Shown piece after piece: positions 43,346-49,438 of a stretch of 49,438 nucleotides of DNA (position 1 is its first letter; every line of letters starts with the position of its first letter). Made by a program: the position numbers and the translations under genes. A model generated the notes under the pieces. It was not told the DNA's origin. It was given only the letters and a program-made list of their open reading frames with translations, and made no database searches. Source of the DNA: Teichococcus aestuarii (GTDB lineage Bacteria > Pseudomonadota > Alphaproteobacteria > Acetobacterales > Acetobacteraceae); contig NZ_PDOA01000024.1 of assembly GCF_003116135.1 (NCBI RefSeq), positions 1-49,438 on the forward strand, in the 5' to 3' direction.

Positions 43346-44202
43346 GGTTTGCGCTCATCGATAAAGCGAAAGAAGAGTTCCCCGTGCACCGTCTCTGCCA
43401 CGTTCTTGGCGTCAGCCAGAGCGGCTACTTTGCCTGGAGGGGCCGCCCGGCCTGTCGCCGCCAGCACGATGACATGGTCCTCCTGGCCCATGTTCGATCG
43501 GCGTTCGCGCTATCGAACAGCACCTACGGCAGCCCGCGGATGACGCGGGAGCTGCAGGACCACGGCTTGGCTGTCGGACGCCGCAGGACGAGCCGCCTGA
43601 TGCGGAAGAAGGGCCTCCGTGCCCGGCAAAAGCGGCAGTTCAAGCGGACTACCGACAGCCATCATGCCTGGCCGATCGCGCCCAACCTGCTGGATCAGGA
43701 CTTCTCGGCGGAGGGTCCCAACCAGAAGTGGGGCAGCGACATTTCCTATATCTGGACCCGCGAAGGCTGGCTGTATCTGGCCGTGGTCATCGACCTGTTC
43801 GCCCGCCGTGTGGTCGGCTGGGCCGTGGCGGACCGGCTGCATCGGGAGCTGGCGATGGCTGCCCTGCGCAGGGCCCTCATCATGCGCCGTCCGACCCCAG
43901 GGCTGATCCATCATGCGGACCGTGGAAGCCAATATTGCTCCGCCGACTACCAGGCGGAACTCCGAAAGCACGGCATCCTGATCTCGATGTCGGGCAAGGG
44001 GAATTGCTACGATAACGCCATGGTCGAGACGTTTTTCAAAACGCTGAAGTCGGAACTCATCTGGCGCACCATGTTCGAAACCCGCCAGGAGGCCGGGCAG
44101 GCCATCGGCCGCTACATCGACGGCTTCTATAACCCCATCCGGCGCCACTCCGCGCTCGACTTCACAAGCCCAGCCCAATTCGAAAAAATGGCTGGTAGCT
44201 AA
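43342..44202 (+). CDS. IS3-family transposase OrfB
   Basis: 286 aa. rve core with D in WGSDISYIW, D in IHHADRGSQYCS and E in DNAMVETFFKTLK; C-terminal FYNPIRRHSALDFTSP. Starts with a GTG/ATG overlap inside OrfA and would be translated mostly as the OrfAB fusion. Intact, so this copy could be active. Confidence 0.93.
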   Translation: MRFALIDKAKEEFPVHRLCHVLGVSQSGYFAWRGRPACRRQHDDMVLLAHVRSAFALSNSTYGSPRMTRELQDHGLAVGRRRTSRLMRKKGLRARQKRQFKRTTDSHHAWPIAPNLLDQDFSAEGPNQKWGSDISYIWTREGWLYLAVVIDLFARRVVGWAVADRLHRELAMAALRRALIMRRPTPGLIHHADRGSQYCSADYQAELRKHGILISMSGKGNCYDNAMVETFFKTLKSELIWRTMFETRQEAGQAIGRYIDGFYNPIRRHSALDFTSPAQFEKMAGS

Positions 44203-44292
44203 CCCAATGCCTCTCCACTAAAGCGGGACAAGTCCAGCCTGCATGGCACTCCACCAGACGCCCCGCCAGAGGAGCGGGCGACGCCGGCAGGC

Positions 44293-44490
44293 TCAGCGGC
44301 AGAGCCGCTCGCATGGCACGCCGTCCCGGTCGCCATCCAGCCGGGTCATCCCGCACTGGCGGACGTGGAACTGCGCCTCGGCGCAGCTCAGCAGCTTCAG
44401 TGCCACCAGCTTCCTGACCCTCGCGCATCGGCCCCGAGGCTGGACAGTGCAGCGCTGGTCCGGGCAGCCTGACGCGATCCGGCCCGCCAT
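44293..44490 (-). CDS. Small excalibur-domain-like protein
   Basis: 65 aa from MAGRIASGCPDQRC. The C-terminal LSCAEAQFHVRQCGMTRLDG, DRDGVPCERLC has the DxDxDGxxCE calcium-binding pattern and cysteine spacing of excalibur domains, usually found at the end of secreted nucleases. Here only the domain remains, without a signal peptide. It may be a truncated gene or a plasmid small protein. Confidence 0.6.
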   Translation of the reverse strand: MAGRIASGCPDQRCTVQPRGRCARVRKLVALKLLSCAEAQFHVRQCGMTRLDGDRDGVPCERLCR

Positions 44491-44516
44491 TCCGGCGCCC
44501 CCGCGCGGAGGACATG

Positions 44517-44897
44517 ATGCGCCCATCCCCACTCTTGCCGCCCTGCCCCCTCTCGGCCGCGGAACGCGCCCTCATCCGCGGCGAGTTCGGCCCCCGCTTC
44601 GGGCAGAACCCTCTGCTGGCCGCGGGTATCTTCCTGCGCCGCTGGCGTAGTGGACCGCAGGCCGGGCAGCCTAAGATCCCGGCGGCGATGCAGAGCCTGC
44701 TCGACCGCGGGATGGTGGAGATCCGCACCACCGAGGTGCACCCCCGCGCCGTCTTCACCGCCGCCGGGCTGGAGGTACTGCGGCGGCTCGCCCATCAGCC
44801 GAGGCTGCTCGATCCGGTGCGCTTCCGCCATCTCCGGGTTGAACTCGGGCTGGAGGCGGCGGAGCCGTGCGGCCCAACCCCGCTTGTCCCAGCCTGA
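44517..44897 (+). CDS. Hypothetical winged-helix-like protein
   Basis: 126 aa (ATG also at 44514). LSAAERALIRGEFGPRFGQ, AAMQSLLDRGMVEIRTTEVH, AVFTAAGLEVLRRLA suggests a compact helical/winged fold, possibly DNA-binding. Family not recognised. Overlaps antisense with nothing supported; it starts 26 bases outside the excalibur-like gene, divergent from it. Confidence 0.55.
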   Translation: MRPSPLLPPCPLSAAERALIRGEFGPRFGQNPLLAAGIFLRRWRSGPQAGQPKIPAAMQSLLDRGMVEIRTTEVHPRAVFTAAGLEVLRRLAHQPRLLDPVRFRHLRVELGLEAAEPCGPTPLVPA

Positions 44898-44948
44898 ACG
44901 TGGCCGGGTGTGTGCAGGAAGCCCAGCCTGGATTACGGCCAGACGGTA

Positions 44949-44957
44949 TTATCCACA
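44949..44957 (+). other. Perfect DnaA box in a short intergenic region
   Basis: TTATCCACA matches the strongest DnaA box. A second TTATCC on the opposite strand lies at 44990-44995 (GGGGATAAGT). Such pairs occur in plasmid or chromosomal origins, but there is no initiator nearby and a chance match is possible. Confidence 0.35.
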
Positions 44958-45000
44958 GCCTTGTCCGCAGCCCTGTCCCCGCGATCTGGGGATAAGTGGT

Positions 45001-45026
45001 CCCCCCCAGGAGCCGGCCTGGGGGGG
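45001..45026. terminator. Very stable GC hairpin
   Basis: CCCCCCCAGG, loop AGCCGG, CCTGGGGGGG: a perfect 10-bp stem. It lacks a T run, so its role as terminator is uncertain. It lies between the plus-strand hypothetical gene and the minus-strand ATPase fragment, as a shared transcription end would. Confidence 0.45.
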
Positions 45027-45113
45027 AGCAATGGCGGCGGCGCCGAGCACGCAAGTGACGGCGCGGCGTGTGACCGTGAGCAAGGGCATGGGCGTCTCCT
45101 TCGGTTGGCGCGT

Positions 45114-45839
45114 TCAGTTGGCGCGTTGGGGCGACGCGAGGGCCGGTCGCGTGGCGGGCGCTGTCCCGGCGCCGTGTCGCGTATCGCTGCCGCTGTCTAC
45201 CGATGGCCGCCAGGCGAGCAGCCGCAGCGCGTTTAGCGTCACCAATACCGTTGCTCCGGTGTCGGCAAGGATGGCGAGCCAGAGCCCCGTGGTGCCGGTG
45301 ATCGTGGTCACCAGGAAGACGAGCTTCAGCCCGACCGCGACCGCCATGTTCTGCTTCACGTTGGTCAGGGTGGCGCGAGAGAGCTCGACGAGGTCGGCCA
45401 CGCCCGAGACCCGCTCCCGCAGGAGCGCGGCATCTGCCGCCTCGAGCGCCACCTCCGTCCCGCTGCCCATCGCGACGCCGGCTGTCGCGGCGGCCAGCGC
45501 CGGGGCGTCGTTGATGCCGTCGCCGACCATAACCACCGGACCGCGTTCCTTCAGCGCCGCGATCTCGCGCAGCTTGTCGGCGGGCAGCAAGCTGGCCTTC
45601 ACCTCCACCCCCAGCGCGCCCCCGATTGCGGCGCCGGTGCGCGGGTTGTCGCCGGTGAGCATCACCGCCTCGACGCCGAGGCGCCGCAGCCGGGCCACCC
45701 CCTCCGCCGCATCCGGGCGAGGCTCGTCGCGCAGGGCGAGCAGGCCGAGCGCGGCCCGGCTGACGGTGACCACCGCGACAGTCTTGCCCGCCTCCTCAAG
45801 CCGAACCCGCGCTGCCTCCAGAGCGGGCGGCAGCGTCAC
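45114..45839 (-). pseudogene. Zn/Cd-type P1B ATPase, C-terminal fragment
   Basis: 241 codons. GDN in AVMLTGDNPRTGAAIGG, GDGINDAPALAAATAGVAMG and the last two membrane segments (GLKLVFLVTTITGTTGLWLA) with the C-terminal NALRLLAW typical of ZntA/CadA. The CPC motif, DKTGT and all upstream segments are missing, so it cannot pump. The new N-terminus MTLPPALEAARVRLEEAG is just inside the ATPase nucleotide domain. Confidence 0.88.
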
Positions 45840-46076
45840 GCCGCCGCGGCGGCTTCAACAGAAGCGCGGTTTTGCAAGGTTTTGGTCCGATCCTGATCGG
45901 GGCTTTGCAATCGCGGATACTTCCCCAGATCGGAAAACTAAGGAAAACCGCGGGCTTCAGCGTTGTTCACGGCTGACTGCGTAACCCGTCTTTTCGGTGA
46001 GCGAAGACGAAACAATTAGCCGCTCGTCCGGCAGGTCGGCATCACAGGGCAAGCCATAAGGGGATGCGTTCTCGAC
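45840..46076. repeat. Short inverted-repeat element at the ATPase breakpoint
   Basis: CAACAGAAGCGCGGTTTT (from about 45856) is mirrored by AAAACCGCGGGCTTCAGCGT (from about 45944), about 100 bases end to end. The ATPase gene breaks at its left edge. It may be the end of an unidentified element or a small non-autonomous one. The bases to 46076 carry no gene. Confidence 0.4.
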
Positions 46077-46274
46077 CTAGACCAGACCATTGCCATGCAG
46101 GACCAGCGTCGCCGCTGAGACGCCTAGCTCGCGCTGGATGCTCGGCAGGGCGATGTTCGCGATGGTGTCGTCCAGGACGAGCATGAGCTGCGCCGTGGCG
46201 ATGACGAGGAGGGACAGGCCGAGCCCGCGGCCGCCCGGGGAGGTCCCGGGCTGGCCCATCTGCACGGAAGACAT
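46077..46274 (-). pseudogene. MFS drug-efflux transporter, N-terminal fragment
   Basis: LSLLVIATAQLMLVLDDTIA followed by NIALPSIQRELGVSAATL is the first membrane helix and motif of DHA2 (EmrB/QacA) transporters. The frame diverges after about 60 codons at 46077-46090. The rest of the gene is absent. Confidence 0.85.
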
Positions 46275-46314
46275 GATAAATCCTTGAAGGCTAGGTGGGG
46301 TGCGGAGCGCCGGG

Positions 46315-47127
46315 TTACATCGCGTGTCCGGCGCCGACCGGCAGGCCCAACGCGGCGAGCGCCATCCACACCGCCATGGCGACCATCATCAGGTTCTCGG
46401 TCAGCGAGACGAACCCGAGGGGGACGTTGCTCGACCCGCCGACGCAGGCGCACTTGAGCTCGCGCCGGTCGATGTAGACGGCCTTGAACACCGAGGCCGC
46501 GCCGACAGTGCCGATGAAGAGGGCGATCGGTACCGACAACCAGGTGAGCGCACCCGCGACCATCAGCACGCCCGCCAGCCCTTCAGCGAAGGGATAGATG
46601 TAGCTGTAGGGCACCCACCGCTTGGCCAGCAGGTCGTAGTTCAGGAACATGGTGGCGAAGCCCTCGACGTTCTGGAGCTTCAGCAGCGCCAGCACGACCA
46701 TCGAGAAGCCGATGAACCACTCCGCCGCGCGGACGGTGAACACATTCCCTGTCACGGCGTAGCTCGCCGCCATCGCCGTCAGGGCGGTCATGGCGAACAG
46801 CGCGACCACCGGGCGGTAGCTCGTCGCCTTTGGATCCACGACGGGCTTGCCGAGGAAGCGGCGCAGGTCATCGTAGCCGCCGACGCGCTCGCCGCCGATG
46901 AAGACCTGGGGCGTCGTTGCGACCCCATGTTCCGCCTTGAAGGCGTCGGTCTGCTCGCGCGTGGTGAGGTGGTGGTCCTCGACCTCGTAGCCGGAGCGTT
47001 CCAGCAGGTCCTTGGCCTTGAGGCCGTAGGGGCAGGTGTGGTGCGGCATCACCATGCGGTGGATGACCACCTTCTTCGCCGTCGCAGGGCGGCTCGACGC
47101 AGGGGAAAGGACGGTTATGGCCGACAT
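46315..47127 (-). CDS. Glutaredoxin-MauE/DoxX fusion membrane protein
   Basis: 270 aa. The N-terminal domain (about 18-95) is glutaredoxin-like: HHTCPYGLKAKDLLERSGYE, then TTPQVFIGGERVGGYDDLR with the cis-Pro. The rest is a four-helix MauE/DoxX-type membrane domain with a Cys pair in ELKCACVGGSSNVP. Such fusions probably move electrons or thiols across the membrane. It is divergent from a MerR regulator and controlled by the dyad between them, suggesting a metal or thiol stress role. The substrate is unknown. Confidence 0.85.
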   Translation of the reverse strand: MSAITVLSPASSRPATAKKVVIHRMVMPHHTCPYGLKAKDLLERSGYEVEDHHLTTREQTDAFKAEHGVATTPQVFIGGERVGGYDDLRRFLGKPVVDPKATSYRPVVALFAMTALTAMAASYAVTGNVFTVRAAEWFIGFSMVVLALLKLQNVEGFATMFLNYDLLAKRWVPYSYIYPFAEGLAGVLMVAGALTWLSVPIALFIGTVGAASVFKAVYIDRRELKCACVGGSSNVPLGFVSLTENLMMVAMAVWMALAALGLPVGAGHAM

Positions 47128-47166
47128 GTTCGGTTTCCTTGAAATCCGGTCGGCGCGAATATAGGT

Positions 47167-47186
47167 TCCGTACCATGGTACGGAGT
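47167..47186 (-). promoter_or_regulatory. MerR-type operator-promoter
   Basis: On the minus strand, TTGACT, then the perfect dyad CCGTACCATGGTACGG within a 19-base spacer, then CTATAT. This is the elongated promoter geometry twisted open by MerR proteins. It drives the glutaredoxin-MauE gene and overlaps the leader of merR. Confidence 0.85.
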
Positions 47187-47198
47187 CAAGGGACTTGG

Positions 47199-47612
47199 TT
47201 GCCGCCCGTCAGCGAGCCCCAAGGGGCCAAGTCGCTGACCATCGGCGAGCTTGCCGCCGCCGGAGGCGTAGGCGTCGAAACGATCCGCTTCTACCAGCGC
47301 AGAGACCTGCTCAGGACACCTGCGCGAGGGGGCGGGATCCGGCACTACGACCGGGCGGACGTGCGCCGCCTGCGGTTCATCAGGCAGGCACAGGCGGCGG
47401 GGTTCACGCTGGAGGAGATCAGGGAGCTGCTGGAGCTGGACGCCGGCGAGGACCGCAGCCGTGCCCGCGAGCTTGCGAAGGCCCGCATCGAGGCGCTGGA
47501 CGCCAAGATCGCTGATCTCCAGCGTGCCCAAGACGCCCTCCGACGACTAGCGCGAGAGTGCGCTGAGGGAAGCGCCGGGCCCTGCCCCATCCTAAGTTCC
47601 TTCGATGTCTGA
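47199..47612 (+). CDS. MerR-family regulator, Hg-MerR-like but lacking the first Cys
   Basis: 137 aa if translation starts at the TTG at 47199 (with AAGGGA upstream). The longer frame from 47139 would run through the operator. HTH: LTIGELAAAGGVGVETIRFY and YDRADVRRLRFIRQAQAAGF. The C-terminus has RECAEGSAGPCPILSSF, matching Cys117 and Cys126 of mercury MerR. The position of Cys82 is Asp/Arg (LDAGEDRS), so metal geometry must differ. It probably controls the divergent fusion gene and itself. Confidence 0.85.
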   Translation: MPPVSEPQGAKSLTIGELAAAGGVGVETIRFYQRRDLLRTPARGGGIRHYDRADVRRLRFIRQAQAAGFTLEEIRELLELDAGEDRSRARELAKARIEALDAKIADLQRAQDALRRLARECAEGSAGPCPILSSFDV

Positions 47613-47680
47613 CGCGGGCAGAGCGTCCATGTGGGTCCTGCTGGCTGTTCCAGTATCAAGCCCACAGCTTCTCAAACTAA

Positions 47681-48544
47681 CAGCGCCTTTCAAAACCAGG
47701 AAAAGCTGTAGGGCTGCGCCGATCTGAAGGGCATGGCGAAGCCCCTGATCCCGGACGAACTCTGGTTGGTCATTGAGCCGCTGTTGCCGCCCGAGCGGCC
47801 CAAACCGAAGGGCGGACGGCCGGTTGTACCGCCCCGTGCCGCCTTGAGCGGCATCCTCTTCGTGCTGCGCTCCAGCATTCCGTGGGAGATGCTGCCGCGG
47901 GAGATGGACTGCGGATCCGGCGTCACCTGCTGGCGGCGACTGCGGGACTGGCAGGAAGCCGGCGTGTGGGACCGGCTGCACCGGGAGTTGCTGCGGCGCC
48001 TGCGCCAAGCCGACCGCATCGACTGGACTCGTGCCTGCGTGGACAGCGCGTCCATCGCGGCGAAAAGGGGGGTGCCGGAACCGGGCCGAACCCGACGGAC
48101 CGCGGCAAGGCGGGCATCAAGCGGCACCTCGTCACCGACCGACGCGGCACCCCGCTCGCCTTCCTGCTGAGCGGCGCCAACACCCACGACAGCAAGCCCT
48201 TCGAGGACCTGCTCGACGCCGTGCAACCTGTTGCAGGAAAACCCGGGCGACCCCGCCGCAGGCCGGACAAGTTGCACGCCGACAAGGCCTATGATCATCG
48301 CCGCTGCCGCCGCGCTTGCCTCCGGCGCGGGATCAAACATCGGATCGCACGCCGTGGCATTGAAAGCAGCCAGAGGCTGGGCAAGCATAGGTGGGTCATC
48401 GAGCGCACATTCGCATGGATCAACCGCTTCCGCCGCCTCGCCATGCGCTACGAGCGCAGGCTCGATATACACCATGCCCTCACCGCGCTCGCCTGTTCCC
48501 TCATCTGCCTCAACGCGCTTCAGGGGCGGTTTTGAAAGGCGCTG
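47681..48544 (+). mobile_element. Complete IS5-family (IS427 group) element
   Basis: 864 bp with perfect 16-base inverted ends CAGCGCCTTTCAAAAC and a TAA duplication on both sides (47678-47680, 48545-48547), as IS427-group elements give TA-type duplications. It contains a two-frame transposase. Confidence 0.92.
47733..48535 (+). CDS. IS427-group transposase in two frames, programmed frameshift
   Basis: First frame to 48170: MAKPLIPDELWLVIEPLLPP...WTRACVDSASIAAKRG with the first Asp. Second frame, entered near the A4G6 run at 48063-48072: GGAGTGPNPTDRGKAGIKRH, then DKLHADKAYDH with the second Asp and KHRWVIERTFAWINRF with Glu. IS427 elements normally make the active protein by frameshift here, so this is likely functional rather than broken. 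Confidence 0.9.
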
Positions 48545-48562
48545 TAAGCTCGACTTTGGCCA

Positions 48563-49311
48563 TCAAGCGGCATGGCAGATGGCGTAAGCCAGGGCGCGTT
48601 GAAGTGCTGGGCGGGGTTTCGTGACATGGCGGTTTCGTTGCGACGTGAGCAAACCCTGCTCTCGCCAGATATGATGTCGCACGGCGGCGAGGGTGTCGCT
48701 GAAGGTTGGACGTGGTTTGCGGTACGAGGCACTGCTGGCCGCGGCTTCTCGCTCCGCAGGCTTGAGCCGGGCGGCCAAAAGGGTAACGAGGGAGAACAGC
48801 GCGAGCAGGCATGGGGTGGTGCGGGCGATGGCGAGGTCCGACCACTGGCGCTGGGTTTCGACGCCGAGGTGGGCGCGGGTCTCCTGGAACGTGACTTCCA
48901 GCTGCCAGCGCTGGACGAACCAGCCCAGGATCTGTTCCGGCGCGCGGTGGAGGTCGGTGCACAGCAAGGCCTGCGGGGTGAACCGCTGCCGGGGATCGCG
49001 GATCAGCACCCAGCGGATCGGCACGACGGGCATGCCGCCACGACGCCAGACGGCAGTCGCGGTGCAGATTTCGACCTCGCGCTCGCCCTCGCCGTACCAG
49101 CCCGGAACCGTTACCAGTTGCCAGCGCGTGTGGGTGCTCCTCAGCACCTCGGACAAGTCCGGGAGCCGGGCGCCTTTGGTTCGCGGGCGACCGTTGGTCC
49201 CGGGCAGCCGGGGCGGTGCCGGGTCGTATAGCGCCGCGTCGAGGCGCAAGCGCGTGATGCTGGTGACCTTGTGGCGGTTCAGGGCGGCCAGCAGCTCCAG
49301 GGCGGCAAAGC
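48563..49311 (-). pseudogene. IS701/DDE_5-type transposase, N-terminus cut by the terminal IS
   Basis: The frame DSFAALELLAALNRHKVTSI, TRLRLDAALYDPAPPRLPGT, RWVLIRDPRQRFTPQALLCT, FVQRWQLEVTFQETRAHLGV to ICHAA* is the C-terminal two thirds of a DDE_5 (IS701-like) transposase. The catalytic N-terminal part is replaced by the terminal repeat at 49312. Most of the frame is intact. Confidence 0.85.
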
Positions 49312-49438
49312 TGTCAACGCCGCCTGAATCATCCTCAGAAGTGCCGAGGTAAAATTCCCCAGTTTGGGTTTTGGGGATCAGCCGTTGCTGGGATCGGCAC
49401 CTCTTGGCTTGGGCGGCCTTCCGCGGCGTCGTGGCGGA
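49312..49438. repeat. Right copy of the 127-bp terminal inverted repeat
   Basis: Perfect reverse complement of bases 1-127. Here it interrupts the IS701-type transposase. The same IS end is therefore next to virB6 on the left and next to this transposase on the right, in opposite orientation. Confidence 0.85.

Larger units (their letters stand above)
43004..44236 (+). mobile_element. Complete IS3-family element
   Basis: Inverted ends TGGACTTGCTTCGGGGAAGT (left) and TGGACTTGTCCCGCTTTAGT (right), both continuing GGAGAGG. The element is 1233 bp. Flanks differ and no target duplication is visible, so one flank was rearranged after insertion. Confidence 0.88.

Noticed and set aside
1-49438. rRNA and tRNA genes
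   Set aside because: No rRNA segments or tRNA cloverleaf-like sequences were noticed; a covariance-model scan was not possible.

Overview
This GC-rich window looks like part of a large plasmid from an alphaproteobacterium, probably an Acetobacteraceae member such as a Roseomonas relative. The pointers are an alphaproteobacterial RepC, an alphaproteobacterial SOS box (GTTC-N7-GTTC), the insertion-sequence types and the codon bias. The genus is an inference. The first and last 127 bases are perfect reverse complements, so the piece is probably an assembly contig that stops at both ends in the same insertion sequence (IS).

Layout. 1-5516: a minus-strand type IV secretion operon (virB1, virB2, virB3, virB4, virB5/trbJ, eexN, then virB6 cut by the terminal IS). 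5517-14300: plasmid backbone with a ribbon-helix-helix protein, RepC, a broken SOS mutagenesis cassette (imuA fused in frame to an ISL3 transposase), IS debris, a winged-helix-like plasmid protein, an Abi/HEPN protein, a decayed RelE/HigB-type toxin and a RepA-family initiator with iteron-like repeats. 14588-16234: a parA-parG-like operon whose spacers are filled with GATTGAATGA-type repeats. 16335-17805: IS5 and IS3 debris. 17954-20454: an RTX protein, a DUF326 cysteine-rich copper-storage-like protein and a small Cys-rich exported protein. 20729-22042: a predicted standalone nuclease with an HhH-like region and a PD-(D/E)XK-like motif, the best candidate for an undescribed defence gene. 22159-32791: a copper-resistance island. 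32954-44236: a dense IS graveyard that includes a truncated second RepA, an IS3 nested precisely in an IS6-family element, a frameshifted IS110, and ISNCY, IS21, ISL3 and IS3 copies. 44293-47612: small accessory genes, a truncated Zn/Cd P-type ATPase, an MFS fragment and a MerR-controlled glutaredoxin-MauE fusion. 47681-49438: an intact IS5 (IS427 group) and a truncated transposase.

The copper genes form a coherent system. A YHS-domain P1B ATPase and CopZ diverge from a short region carrying two CueR-like dyads and handle cytoplasmic Cu(I). A long minus-strand run (cupredoxin, CopA oxidase, CopB, pseudoazurin-like protein, response regulator, histidine kinase, DUF411 protein, Met/His-rich lipoprotein, small exported protein) handles periplasmic copper. 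The DUF326 and DUF2933 proteins probably belong to the same function. The presence of one RepC, one RepA and one truncated RepA suggests a fused, composite plasmid assembled by repeated IS activity.
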